Part shown: one piece after another, positions 36,601 through 50,700 of the stretch
Numbering within the stretch: the stretch's first letter is position 1
How the letters are laid out: the number at the start of each line of letters is the position of its first letter
Assembly (NCBI RefSeq): GCF_004210375.1
Contig: NC_134827.1
Location: 98,302,672-98,366,671 of the forward strand
Reading direction: 5' to 3'
DNA: 64,000 nucleotides
Source: Tachypleus tridentatus
Taxonomy: Eukaryota > Arthropoda > Merostomata > Xiphosura > Limulidae
Made by a program: the position numbers and the translations under genes
Notes under the pieces: generated by a model
The model's database searches: none
Told to the model about the DNA's origin: nothing
What the model saw: the letters and a program-made list of their open reading frames with translations, nothing else

Positions 36601-37720
36601 ATAACTAGTAGTTCTAGTCTGCTGGCACTACATAACCGGGAGCTCTAGTCTACTGGCACTAGCTAACCAGAAGCTCTAGTCTACTGGCACTAGATAACCA
36701 GGAGCTCTAGTCTACTGGCACTAGCTAACCAGAAGCTCTAGTCTACTGGCACTAGATAACCAGGAGTTCTAGTCTACTGGCACTAGATAACTAGTAGTTC
36801 TAGTCTACTGGCACTAGATAACCGGGAGCTCTAGTCTACTGGCACTAGATAACCAGGAGTTCTAGTCTACTGGCACTAGATAACCGGGAGCTCTAGTATA
36901 CTGGCACTAGATAACCGGGAGCTCTAGTCTACTGGCACTAGATAACCGGGAGCTCTAGTATACTGGCACTAGATAACCGGGAGCTCTAGTATACTGGCAC
37001 TAGATAACCGGGAGCTCTAGTCTACTGGCACTAGATAACAGGGAGCTCTAGTCTACTGGCAGTAGATAACCAGGATTTCTAGTCTACTGGCACTAGATAA
37101 CCAGGAGTTCTAGTCTACTGGCACTAGATAACTAGTAGTTCTAGTCTACTGGCACTAGATAACCGGGAGCTCTAGTCTACTGGCACTAGATAACCAGGAG
37201 TTCTAGTCTACTGGCACTAGATAACCGGAGCTCTAGTATACTGGCACTAGATAACCGGGAGCTCTAGTCTACTGGCACTAGATAACCGGGAGCTCTAGTA
37301 TACTGGCACTAGATAACCGGGAGCTCTAGTATACTGGCACTAGATAACCAGGATTTCTAGTCTACTGGCACTAGATAACCAGGAGTTCTAGTCTACTGGC
37401 ACTAGATAACCGGGAGCTCTAGTATACTGGCACTAGATAACCGGGAGCTCTAGTCTACTGGCACTAGATAACCGGGAGCTCTAGTCTACTGGCGCTAGAT
37501 AACCGGGAGCTCTAGTCTACTGGCACTAGATAACCGGGAGCTCTAGTCTACTGGCACTAGATAACCGGGAGCTCTAGTCTACTGGCACTAGATAACCGGG
37601 AGCTCTAGTCTACTGGCACTAGATAACCAGGAGTTCTAGTCTACTGGCACTAGATAACTAGGAGCTCTAGCTTACTGACACTGGCTAATCAGGAGCTCTA
37701 AGGTACCAGCACTAACTGAC
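33601..37720. repeat. 31-bp minisatellite, about 124 units
   Basis: Core 33828-37690. Unit CTAGTCTACTGGCACTAGAT followed by AACCAGGAGTT. The last part varies among a few forms (CCAGGAGTT, CCGGGAGCT, CTAGTAGTT, CCAGAAGCT). Flanking units are much degraded. Rare variants recur at fixed distances: TACTCGCACTACAT at 34791 and 35814 (33 units apart), CCGAGAGCTC at 35086 and 35923 (27 units apart). This shows block duplication inside the array. Confidence 0.95.
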
Positions 37721-37939
37721 AGGCTTCCTAAGATATTTAATTCTAGAAATATGAAAAATACTTACTACAAATTATTATAAGTATTAATTATTTATTTATT
37801 TTCACACAAACGACCAAAGAAGCCATAAATGTCTTCGAGGTCAATTTTAAATGTCTACAAAAAGTTAGTTGACCAGTTCAGCTCACCCGTGTTACTACAA
37901 TTACTTATGTCACGTGATTCAATATCTTTTTTATCGCTT

Positions 37940-38198
37940 GTGTTTGAATTTTGCACAAAGCTACTCAAGGGCTATCTGCGCTAGCCGTCCCTAATTTAGC
38001 AGTGTAAGACTAGAGGGAAGGCAGCTAGTCATCACCACCCACCGCCAACTCTTGGGCTACTCTTTTACCAACGAATAGTGGGATTGACCGTAACATTATA
38101 ACGCCCCCACGGCTGAAAAGGCGAGCATGTTTCGCGCGACGGGTATCCGAACCCAGGACCCTCAGATTATGAGTCGCACGCCTTAACACGCTCGGCCT
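37940..38198 (-). mobile_element. SINE-A copy, inverted
   Basis: GTGTTTGAATTTTGCACAAA to AACACGCTCGGCC; the outermost head bases are lost. Confidence 0.9.
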
Positions 38199-39244
38199 GT
38201 ATCTTCTTAAACATTCATCACTTTCATAAATTAATACAGAATGCAAGTAAAATGGAAAGACATCGGTAAATAAATGATTGCATATGTATAACAGTATGGA
38301 TAAAGAATTACAACCACATATGAAATTAGACAACGTTAGATGAATTTATTCGCTACTGGTTTGCATATGAATCGTCTATTTTTTTTTATTGAATATCAGA
38401 GTATGGTTTTAAAACGTACTTACGCGAAGTAATTTTGAATATTATTATCCCGAGAGTATAATTATCAAATCAATAATCCGAAGTCTGAAAGATCTATCAG
38501 GCAGTCTAACTTCGGAAATAAACTAGTTTGAAATTAGCGCCCTCTATGTACGTATCGAGCAGGACTGGCGTGTGTGTTGGAATATAAAATGAAGAATTCC
38601 TGGACAATGGCGGAGAGAGAGATAGAACACAGTTTAATAAAGACAGTGGAATTTCCCTTTACATAAAATATACATACATTTATAACAGAAGAAAGGAAAC
38701 AGATTGTAACACTATAAAGTGGACCAATTTAATTTATACAAGCAAAAGAAAATATACAGAATGATACCGATTCTGGATTAAGTTGCCTAAATTCAGTTAG
38801 ATAACACGTATATCAGATTTAAAAAAAAAACTCTTATAATTAGTCAGAAGGCATCTGGTGTTCAGAACTCGTAAAGAAAGTTCGGCACATTTTGCATTCG
38901 GGCTTATAATATGTTAAACATTAATTACCACCAACATATCAAAACGAATGAATGACCTTTATCCATATTTCAATTACCCCTAGTTTTCCGCTGAACGCAG
39001 TTCACACAAAATATTTATCAAACGTCTATAGTTTAAACTGCTGCGATCATACTCTGGTTTTCTCGCTGTGCTTTGTAATCGTATGGGAGGTTGTTTTTTG
39101 TGAAGAAGTGACGAACAATTTCTTTTGGTAAATAAATTCTAATGGAATCGTTATGATCGCCTACGTCTTAACAGCGATGCTCTAAAGCCATTGTAAATAG
39201 AACAGTCCCTAAAAGTTCAATAGATGTACTTCCGCAAATTCGTG
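38199..39244. other. No recognisable feature
   Basis: AT-rich non-coding sequence. Confidence 0.4.
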
Positions 39245-39359
39245 ATAAAAGGCTAGAGTTTGTGTGTGTTTTTCGTATAGCAAAGCCACAAAGGGCTATT
39301 TGCTCAGCCCACCGAGGGGAATCGAACCCCTGATTTTAGCGTTGTAATAAAAGGCTAGA
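39245..39359 (-). mobile_element. SINE-B copy with exact 13-bp target-site duplication
   Basis: ATAAAAGGCTAGA at 39245-39257 and 39347-39359 encloses a 5'-truncated SINE-B (TTTGTGTGTGTTTTTCGTAT ... TGATTTTAGCGTTGT). This proves SINE-B is a mobile unit and fixes its tail end. Confidence 0.92.
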
Positions 39360-41144
39360 AAAAGTGACAACACAAAAATTCATTACAATTTTTTTTCTTT
39401 ATCTAAACATTTCTTAATGAACCTGCAAAGTGTTCAGAAAATTTCAAAAATATCCCACACCCCCTTAAAAAAAAGATTGTTACAAATACGATTAAATTCA
39501 AAACCAAACTAGGCCTTTAAATAAATAACTAAATCAAAATATATAACTATATTGTTTGAAATAATTTCTAATAATTGTAACTAAGCAGACCATGGTTAGT
39601 TTTGTCTTTAAAACTAAAAAAGAAATTAAAAAAAAGACAATACTATGATTTTATAAGTGGTTCTTGTTTTCTTACGACCACACCCTTTTATATAGATAAC
39701 GGATAAATCTGTTTCAGTCAACCATATTCATCTCACAAAAAAAGACTTCTGTGACATAGCAGTATATTCTTACCTTTCCGTAAAGCAAGGCTGTCAAAGA
39801 AATATTTTCCCCTCAACTTACTCAGTTTCAGAAGTAAATAATATAACGAACCAAAATATTTGAGATAATTTTAATAATAAAGTATGTTAAATAATATTAT
39901 TGTTACAACACGATCCTTTCGAGAAAACCCCAATCCAACTTGAAAAGGTGTTGTTTGTTTTTTTCTTCTAATATAATTAACGTTTCTAGATTCCTTGCCT
40001 CATGTTATTTGGTCAATGCAATCACTTTGCTTTCTTTCTGGTAATTTTGCTACAATTCCGCTTCAGATTTGCAAAAATCACTAACTTGAGCGTGTTTTTT
40101 TTCCCCCACGTTACCTGCGTGACGTCATTCCTATCACAATATTTACAAAGTATACAATAGTTGTTTTTTAACCTCTTATCACAGAAGAACGTTGACGTGA
40201 ACGCAGTAAAACATTCACTTTTTGCGATAAAAACAAACAAATTGAAACTGATAACATAAATTACGCCACTCTAAAGGTCTGTCCCTAACTAATTTATTCA
40301 TAAAATTGTCTTTGCCTTTTGTTATTTAATTGTCGGTTCCATAATTACTCTCGTAATTACACTTGTTTGTTTGTTTTTTCTGTCAATCGAGCAATGAAAA
40401 AACAAGTCCCAAAATGCCTCATATATTCATTTAGTTTTCCACTCATAACACACTGGATCAATAATCGAATACACACACAAACACACTTTTATAAAATTGA
40501 AAGTAATTCATCATTAACGATCACTTGATCAGATATGAAGATTGTTACAAATTGAGATTTATAAATATTATAGCTAAGTGCGTAAACGACAGGTTCTTAT
40601 TTTCATCATGTTAAGACCACCTTTAATATATTTATACATTTTGAAACAGCTCCAAATCTTATAAAGCAATATTTTACAAATTCACAGATATTCAAGGCCA
40701 AAAACTGAACATTTAGTTTCGTAAATGTGCATACGTCATCAGTGGAGTGTCTCAGCCAGAACACGATAAAGGAGACGTATTTGCGTAGTAAGTACCAATA
40801 ATCAAATTGTCATTTCAACATACAAGTATCTTATAATCCATACGTTTAAACAATTAACACAATACTTTTTTTAAAGTGTCTGTACAAGTAATTTTTCCAG
40901 TCATTTACAAAACGAAAACATCAATAGACTTCAGAATTGGAACTGATATGGTTGTCATGGAGAGATCACAGATGGCGCCCTAGTCACGTTTACAGTATAG
41001 TCTCTCTCCAGAAAGGTTAGGCTAAATGCCTTCACAAGGTGAGAATGTCGAGTCTGTTTCTCTCTCTCTAAATCGAAGGAGTTCACGTTACGGTTACATG
41101 TTCTGAGCTGGTTTTGCATCACCAGTCAGCCAATCACGTGGAGT
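39360..41144. other. No recognisable gene downstream of Ddr
   Basis: AT-rich, possibly including the Ddr 3' untranslated region at its right edge. No exon of another gene is visible. Confidence 0.4.
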
Positions 41145-41150
41145 TTTATT
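41145..41150 (-). terminator. Candidate poly(A) signal for Ddr
   Basis: AATAAA on the minus strand, about 340 bases past the stop codon, followed by GT-rich sequence (GACTGGTGATG). Other AATAAA matches exist further on in this AT-rich DNA (for example near 40285), so the true 3' end is not fixed by sequence alone. Confidence 0.3.
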
Positions 41151-41490
41151 TTCTAAATTACGAAGTACCATTCTCGGCATCGAAGAAAGACATACCTTGT
41201 CAAGTAGCCAGGTTATTGGTAAGAATATAAAGCTGGGAATTCCTCAGCCCTTGAAGTTGGATTTCATATTTCTCAGAGTTGATTGGCTGAGACAGCTTGT
41301 TCCCCAACTGACTATTAAACTAAGCTTTTAGGCTAAAGGAATTAGTAGTTTCGACGCAGATATTTAGAATAAAATAAATGCAGAATTTAAAGTAGAACCA
41401 GATCCCCTCTCAGAACGAAGTAGGGCTCGCCCTTTAAAAAAAAAAAACAATAACAAAAATCTCCCAGTAATCATTTTCTCAACTCTCAGC

Positions 41491-41790
41491 TTACAGTTGA
41501 GGGGAATACCCTAAGTTCTTTCTTTGTAAGAACAGATGGATTTCCCTAAAGTTAGGCCTATCGTTGTCGTTCCTCTGCCAGCATTCCCGCATAAGATCAA
41601 AGATTTCCTTGGGGCAATTTGGCGGTTGAGAAGGCAGCACGTGCAGACCATCATTGTGATAGAAGTGCCCAACATTCTCGATGACCTGCTCATCAGTGGA
41701 ATCTGAGTAGGGCTGCTGGCGGGCGAATGTAAGTATCTCCCAGAGAGTGATGGCGAAGGCCCACACGTCACTCCTCGTCGTAAACTTACC
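41491..41790 (-). CDS. Ddr: DDR exon: kinase C-lobe and stop
   Basis: 300 bp terminal coding exon, phase 0, acceptor TTTCAATTTCAG, stop TAA at 41493-41491. It encodes [20 protein letters not shown], then [12 protein letters not shown] and [19 protein letters not shown]. These are the DDR C-lobe with the DVWAFG-like motif and the CW...RP core. The protein ends LGYSPQL, a short tail typical of DDRs. Confidence 0.96.
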   Translation of the reverse strand, partial: GKFTTRSDVWAFAITLWEILTFARQQPYSDSTDEQVIENVGHFYHNDGLHVLPSQPPNCPKEIFDLMRECWQRNDNDRPNFREIHLFLQRKNLGYSPQL

Positions 41791-44700
41791 CTGAAATTGA
41801 AACAAAAACCACGTTTTCTATGTAGAAATAACAGTCAGTAGCAAACAAAATAGATCCAGTAGACATGTGACAATAACGTAACAAATTTTTACTTTTTCTT
41901 GTTCCTGGACAGAAAATGTTATTTCCCAACTGCTTATGCCTAAAGTAAATGGAAAAGACCTATTTTTCTCTTCAAACTTTGCTTTTGTGATCTGGGAGCG
42001 TATTACGAAAACATGATGGGAGACTATATTTGGAGGTTGATAAGTGAAAGTGATTTACACTACAGTCCCAAATCTCGAAAAAACTACTCACTTGTAAACA
42101 TTTGTGTGTAACATTAGTATAAATACATGTAAATCTTGATTCATATGTTGTTTTATTCAGACCTTATGTAAATGAAAATGTGCAAATTTGCCTGTTTTTA
42201 CATATAAAATATGTTAATATCTAAATTTCATTATCGAGGTCACAAAGCAAAGTTTGAAGGGAATAATGGTCATTTTCTTTACTTTACAACATAAGCAATT
42301 AATAAATAACACATACTATCCAGGAACAAAATCTGTGTTACATAGTGTAATAACACATACTATCCAGGAACACAATTTGTGTTACATAGTGTAATAACAC
42401 ATACTATCCAGGAACACAATTTGTGTTACATAGTGTAATAACACATACTATCCAAGAACACAATTTGTGTTACACAGTGTTATACATCGTTGTTTATTTT
42501 CCTAATGTTAAATATGAAGACTGACAGTTTACTGGAAATAATGTGATGAATTACATATGTATACACACACTAGTATGTTTTACAGTAAACTAACAAAACT
42601 AAACTAAAAAGTATTAAATAAGATAAAAACTAGAGTACAAAACTAAACGTATTAGTTTTTACTTCGCTCCTATTTCCCTATGTTCAACGTATTTCAACAA
42701 GGTCATCACAAAAGGTACTTTATGTTGCTGTAAACAAGGTCATCACAAAAGGTACTTTATGTTGCTGTAAACAAGGTCATCACAAAAGGTACTTTTTGTT
42801 GCTGTAAACAAGGTCATCACAAAAGGTACTTTACGTTGCTGTAAACAAGGTCATCACAAAAGGTACTTTATGTTGCTGTAAACAAGGTCATCACAAAAGG
42901 TACTTTATGTTGCTGTAAACAAGGTCATCACAAAAGATACTTTTTGTTGCTGTAAACAAGGTCATCACAAAAGGTACTTTATGTTGCTGTAAACAAGGTC
43001 ATCACAAAATGTACTTTATGTTGCTGTAAACAAGGTCATCACAAAGGTGCACTTTATGTTGCTGTAAACAAGGTCATCACAAAAGGTACTTTTGTTGTTG
43101 TAAACAAGGTCATCATAAAGGTACTTTATGTTGTTGTAAACAAGGTCATCACAAAGGTACTTTATGTTGTTGTAAACAAGGTCATCACAAAAGTACTTTA
43201 TGTTGTTGTAAACAAGGTCATCACAAAAGGTACTTTATGTTGTTGTAAACAAGGTCATCAATAAAAGGTACTTTTTTTTTGTTGTTGTAAACAAGGTCAT
43301 CACAAAAGGTACTTTATGTTGTTGTAAACAAGGTCATCACAAAAGGTACTTTTGTTGATGTAAACAAGGTCATCACAAAAGGTAACTTTACGTTGCTGTA
43401 AACAAGGTCATCACAAAAGGTAACTTTATGTTGTTGTAAACAAGGTCATCACAAAGATACTTTTTGTTGCTGTAAACAAGGTCATCACAAAGGTACTTTT
43501 ATGTTGCTGTAAACAAGGTCATCACAAAATGTACTTTATGTTGTTGTAAACAAGGTCATCACAAAAGGTACTTTATGTTGTTGTAAACAAGGTCATCACA
43601 AAAGGTACTTTTGTTGCTGTAAACAAGGTCATCACAAAAGGTACTTTATGTTGTTGTAAACAAGGTCATCAAAAGGTACTTTATGTTGTTGTAAACAAGG
43701 TCATCACAAAATGTACTTTATGTTGTTGTAAACAAGGTCATCACAAAGGTACTTTATGTTGTTGTAAACAAGGTCATCACAAAAGGTACTTTATGTTGCT
43801 GTAAACAAGGTCATCACAAAAGATACTTTTGTTGTTGTAAACAAGGTCATCACAAAAGGTACTTTATGTTGTTGTAAACAAGGTCATCACAAAAGGTACT
43901 TTTATGTTGCTGTAAACAAGGTCATCACAAAAGGTACTTTATGTTGCTGTAAACAAGGCCATCACAAAAGGTACTTTTTTGTTGTTGTAAACAAGGTCAT
44001 CACAAAAGGTACTTTATGTTGTTGTAAACAAGGTCATCACAAAAGGTAATTTATGTTGTTGTAAACAAGGTCATCACAAAAGTACTTTATGTTGTTGTAA
44101 ACAAGGTCATCACAAAAGGTAATTTTATGTTGTTGTAAACAAGGTCATCACAAAAAGGTACTTTATGTTGCTGTAAACAAGGTCATCACAAAGGTACTTT
44201 TATGTTGCTGTAAACAAGGTCATCACAAAAGGTAACTTTATGTTGTTGTAAACAAGGTCATCACAAAGGTAACTTTTGTTGTTGTAAACAAGGTCATCAC
44301 AAAAGGTACTTTATGTTGTTGTAAACAAGGTCATCACAAAAGGTACTTTATGTTGTTGTAAACAAGGTCATCACAAAAAAGTACTTTATGTTGTTGTAAA
44401 CAAGGTCATCACAAAAGGTACTTTATGTTGCTGTAAACAAGGTCATCACAAAAGGTACTTTTTGTTGCTGTAAACAAGGTCATCACAAAAGGTACTTTAT
44501 GTTGCTGTAAACAAGGTCATCACAAAAGGTACTTTATGTTGCTGTAAACAAGGTCATCACAAAAGGTACTTTATGTTGCTGTAAACAAGGTCATCACAAA
44601 AGGTACTTTATGTTGCTGTAAACAAGGTCATCACAAAGGTACTTTATGTTGCTGTAAACAAGGTCATCACAAAAGATACTTTATGTTGCTGTAAACAAGG

Positions 44701-47700
44701 TCATCACAAAAGGTACTTTATGTTGCTGTAAGAGGCCCAGCATGGCCAGGTGGTTATGGCACTCGACTCGCAATCTCGGGTTCGAATCCACGTCGCACCA
44801 AACATGCTCGCCCTTTCAGCCGTGATGGCGTTATAATGTGACTGTCACTCCCACTATTCGTTGGTAAAAGAGTAGCCCAAGAGTTGGCGGTGGGTGGTGA
44901 TGACTAGCTGCCTTCCCTCTAGTCTTACACTACAACATTAGGGTCGTCTAGCACAGATAGCCCTCGTGTAGATTTGCGTGAAATTCAAACCAAACCAAAA
45001 AGTTACATGTGAATAACTTAGAGGAGCTTTCAACCCTAGTGGCCCCTCGTTAGTACAGCGGTAAGTCTACGGATTTACAACGCTAAAATCAGGGGTTCGA
45101 TTCCCCTCGCTGGGCTCTGCAGATAGCCCGATGTGACTTTGCTATAAGAAAAACACACACTTAACCCTAGTAAATGAAATCATTTACCTTTATTATTGAT
45201 GACAACCTAAAACTATTTTTACTTCTAATGTAAAGATACAGCAGATAGAAACATTTGTTGATTCTGAAAGACTCATCTTAAAAGAGGCAAGTTTTTCGAA
45301 TTTTCAACGTTCACTCGAAAGCGACGCGAAGTTCATATAAACTTAATAAATAATGAACGATGGTTTGATACCGAGTTTAATCAACCAGCATTAAAACTGA
45401 ACATAATTAATGAGCCAAAGTTTTCCTGATTAGAAGTTAAAATTAGTTATTCAAATGCTACATTACTTGATTTAGAATTGAACCTAATTACTGAGCACAC
45501 ACCAAACTTCGCGTACTGATGTGTATGGTATAATTTACGGGATGACTAGCATCCGGTAAAACTGTTTTAAACTACAGATGCAAACACATAAGGTTTAAGC
45601 ACATGTTTGTCTATTTACGATACATAAAACATAATGGCCGAGGGTAATCACTGTACCTAAAAAAAAAAAAGTTAATATATGCAAATAAAAGCAAGCGTTA
45701 AATATGAAGTTGTGAAGGTTCTTTCTTCTAATTGGACAGAAATAATTACGTCATACTTTATATATCAAGGATATAGACCAATCGTACGGCTCATATAACA
45801 CAAGGAAAACCTCAATCAAATGAAAACAAGTAAGCAAGTCCTGTCAAGGCGATATTTCTATATTTTGTTTTCTGTACAATAGTTTAAAATGTAATGTGAA
45901 AAAAAACACACAACAGTTATTAGGCATAGATGGCTTTTTGTCAGAAACATAAAAGTCCTAAACGACTACAAAAATAATATATGTTGTATATATGCTGAAA
46001 GGGCGAGCATGTTCGGTGTGACGGTGATTGGAACCTGTGACCCTCGGATCACGAGTCGAGTGCCTTAACTACCTGCCCATGGCGGCCCTTTTTGAAGAGA
46101 TATTTAGTTTGGTTTGAATTTCGGGTAAAGCTACACGAGTGCTATCTGCGCTAGCCGTCCCTAATGTAGCCGTGTGAGACTAGAAGGAAGGCAAACACTC
46201 TTTTAGCAACGAATAGTAGGGATGACCGTCACATTATAACGCCTCCACAGCTGAAAGGACGAGCATGTTTGGTGCGACGGGGATTCGAACTCACGACCAT
46301 TAAATTACGAGTCGAGCGCCCTAACCACCTGGCCATACCACGCAGTATGTTGTCATGATACCTTATCCTGTGAGCAACAGACTTGAAAATCAGACAGTAT
46401 ATAATGTTTGTGTTATTCTATTTTTTGTGATTCAATTTCTGGGTTGCAATCTTAAGAAATAAATGGTGACCTCTAAACTTTCAACTCAAAGGAATTATAC
46501 AAATATATTTTATCAAAGTGACCTTTAAACTTTCAACTCAATGGAGTTATACAGATATATTTTATCAAAACATCTATGCTCTAGTCTCACCTTAGTACTG
46601 TTTAAAATTCTCGCAAGGTGAAAAGGCAAAAAACAAACAAAAAACACGATAATTTTGGTTTCCAAGTTCTCAAGTTTGGCAAGGAACCCCTTCTCACATT
46701 AGTTTTATGACTCAGCTTTGAGGTAAATCCAAGGAAAATGTTTTACTACATCTTTGAACTCATATTTTCTGCTTTGATGGCATTAAACCTCTCAGTTAGT
46801 AAATTTCGAATCACCAAGCCGTTCAAACCGTGAGTGTTCTATACCAGTACATTCTTAAGTGTCAGGCTGTTTGGGCTAATTTTAATATTTACTAGGCCTA
46901 GCATAGCTTGGTGGTTAGAGCATTGGAGTTCAAATCCCGTCACTGAATATGCACGCCCTTTCATCAGCGTGGAGTCGTTATAACGTGACACTCAATTCCA
47001 CTAAGCGTAAAGAGTGGCCGTAGAGACGACGGCGGGTGATTTTCACTATCTAATTTCCATGTGTTCTGCCGCTTCTAAATGAAAAGGAAGGAGGGAAGTG
47101 CTACCGCAGCTATTGTCCAGTCGTTCTGCGCGAAGTTAAAACATAAACAAGCAAAATCATATTTCTTACTAGAGTATAAACATTGTTAGGTTACAAAAAA
47201 ATACAGGTACTAGTCTTTCGAATTTTGCACTATCAAAAAGAGAACAGATAAGATAGAAGTTGTTACCCACCAATAGAATGCTCTCCCAAGCCATCCACCT
47301 GATGGGCAGTACTGCTCTCCCTTCAATTCTATAATAGTCAGCGGTGTACAGCCCTCTGCTCATGCCGAAGTCTGCTACTTTGAGAGTGTACGCTCTGCCC
47401 ACCAGGCAGTTTCGAGTTGCCAGGTCACGATGAACGAAGTTAAGAGATTCCAAGTACTTCATTCCCGAGGCTATCTGAGTTGCCATGTAGATAAGGCTGC
47501 CGTAGCTATTAGAGCAAAAAAGTAATTCAGACAGAAAGGAAAACAGATAAAGATTGGGTATGTCGCTGAAGTTTACCATAGCTGTGGGTAAGAAGTTAAA
47601 AAATACTAAGGAAATTTCCTTAAAAAACATAAAAATCAGTTAAACATTATTCGGATAGATAAACCTCTAACGTTATTTTCTCTATACTCACAGTTTACTC

Positions 47701-50700
47701 TAGATTTGTTATACCCACACTGCTTGTACGCTGTAGATTTGTTATACCCTCACTGCTAGTACGCTTTAGATTTGTTATACCCTCACTGCTAGTACGCTTT
47801 AGATTTGTTATACCCACACTGCTAGTACGCTTTAGATTTGTTATACCCACACTGCTAGTACGCTTTAGATTTGTTATACCCACACTGCTAGTACGCTTTA
47901 GATTTGTTATACCCACACTGCTAGTACGCTTTAGATTTGTTATACCCTCACTGCTAGTACGCTTTAGATTTGTTATACCCACACTGCTGGTACGCTGTAG
48001 ATTTGTTATACCCACACTGCTAGTACGCTTTAGATTTGTTATACCCACACTGCTAGTACGCTTTAGATTTGTTATACCCACACTGCTAGTGCGCTGTAGA
48101 TTTGTTATACCCTCACTGCTAGTACGCTTTAGATTTGTTATACCCTCACTGCTGGTACGCTTTAGATTTGTTATACCCACACTGCTGGAACGCTGTAGAT
48201 TTGTTATACCCACACTGCTAGTACGCTTTAGATTTGTTATACCCACACTGCTAGTACGCTTTAGATTTGTTATACCCACACTGCTAGTACGCTGTAGATT
48301 TGTTATACCCACACTGCTAGTATGCTTTAGATTTGTTATACCCTCACTGCTAGCGTGCTTTAGATTTGTTATACCCACACTGCTAGTACGCTGTAGATTT
48401 GTTATACCTTCACTGCTAGCGTGCTTTAGATTTGTTATACCCACACTGCTAGTACGCTGTAGATTTGTTATACCCACACTGCTAGTACGCTTTAGATTTG
48501 TTATACCCTCACTGCTAGTACGCTTTAGATTTGTTATACCCACACTGCTAGTACGCTTTTAGATTTGTTATACCCACACTGCTAGTACGCTTTAGATTTG
48601 TTATACCCACACTGCTAGTACGCTTTAGATTTGTTATACCCACACTGCTAGTACGCTTTAGATTTGTTATACCTCACTGCTAGTACGCTTTAGATTTGTT
48701 ATACCCACACTGCTAGTGCGCTGTAGATTTGTTATACCCACACTGCTAGTACGCTTTAGATTTGTTATACCCACACTGCTAGTACGCTTTAGATTTGTTA
48801 TACCCACACTGCTAGTACGCTGTAGATTTGTTATACCCCTCACTGCTAGTACGCTTTAGATTTGTTATACCCACACTGCTAGTACGCTTTAGATTTGTTA
48901 TACCCACACTGCTAGTACGCTTTAGATTTGTTATACCCACACTGCTAGTACGCTTTAGATTTGTTATACCCACACTGCTAGTACGCTTTAGATTTGTTAT
49001 ACCCACACTGCTAGTACGCTTTAGATTTGTTATACCCTCACTGCTAGTACGCTTTAGATTTGTTATACCCACACTGCTAGTACGCTGTAGATTTGTTATA
49101 CCCACACTGCTAGTACGCTTTAGATTTGTTATACCCACACTGCTAGTACGCTTTAGATTTGTTATACCCACACTGCTAGTACGCTGTAGATTTGTTATAC
49201 CCTCACTGCTAGTACGCTTTAGATTTGTTATACCCTCACTGCTAGTACGCTTTAGATTTGTTATACCCACACTGCTAGAACGCTGTAGATTTGTTATACC
49301 CACACTGCTAGTACGCTTTAGATTTGTTATACCCACACTGCTAGTACGCTTTAGATTTGTTATACCCACACTGCTAGTACGCTGTAGATTTGTTATACCC
49401 ACACTGCTAGTATGCTTTAGATTTGTTATACCCTCACTGCTAGCGTGCTTTAGATTTGTTATACCCACACTGCTAGTACGCTGTAGATTTGTTATACCTT
49501 CACTGCTAGCGTGCTTTAGATTTGTTATACCCACACTGCTAGTACGCTGTAGATTTGTTATACCCACACTGCTAGCGTGCTTTAGATTTGTTATACCCAC
49601 ACTGCTAGAAGCTGTAGATTTGTTATACCCACACTACTAGCATGCTTTAGATTTGTTATACCCTCACTGCTAGTACGCTTTAGATTTATTATACCCTCAC
49701 TGCTAGTACGCTTTAGATTTGTTATACCCACACTGCTAGTACGCTTTAGATTTGTTATACCCACACTGCTAGTACGCTTTAGATTTGTTATACCCACACT
49801 GCTAGTACGCTTTAGATTTGTTATACCCTCACTGCTAGTACGCTTTAGATTTGTTATACCCACACTGCTAGTACGCTGTAGATTTGTTATACCCACACTG
49901 CTAGTACGCTTTAGATTTGTTATACCCACACTGCTAGTACGCTTTAGATTTGTTATACCCACACTGCTAGTACGCTGTAGATTTGTTATACCCTCACTGC
50001 TAGTACGCTTTAGATTTGTTATACCCTCACTGCTAGTACGCTTTAGATTTGTTATACCCACACTGCTAGTACGCTGTAGATTTGTTATACCCACACTGCT
50101 AGTACGCTTTAGATTTGTTATACCCACACTGCTAGTACGCTTTAGATTTGTTATACCCACACTGCTAGTACGCTTTAGATTTGTTATACCCACACTGCTA
50201 GTACGCTGTAGATTTGTTATACCCACACTGCTAGTATGCTTTAGATTTGTTATACCCTCACTGCTAGCGTGCTTTAGATTTGTTATACCCACACTGCTAG
50301 TACGCTGTAGATTTGTTATACCCACACTGCTAGCATGCTCTAGATTTGTTATACCCACACTGCTAGCATGCTCTAGATTTGTTATACCCGCACTGCTAGC
50401 ATGCTTTAGATTTGTTATACCCGCACTGCTAGCATGCTTTGGATTTGTTATACCCGCACTGCTAGCATGCTCTAGATTTGTTATACCCGCACTGCTAGCA
50501 TGTTTTAGATTTGTTATACCCACACTGCTAGCGTGCTTTAGATTTGTTATACCCTCACTGCTAGTACGCTTTAGATTTGTTATACCCACACTGCTAGCAT
50601 GCTTTAGATTTGTTATACCCGCACTGCTAGCATGCTCTAGATTTGTTATACCCGCACTGCTAGCATGCTCTAGATTTGTTATACCCGCACTGCTAGCATG

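Noticed and set aside
33828..37690. CRISPR array
   Set aside because: The 30-37-bp units follow one another without unique spacers, in animal DNA with introns and SINEs; these are minisatellites.
47261..47270. Alternative donor (GTAACA) four bases downstream for the catalytic-loop exon
   Set aside because: It would break the phase with the next exon; GTGGGT gives the conserved ILLGKFTT junction.
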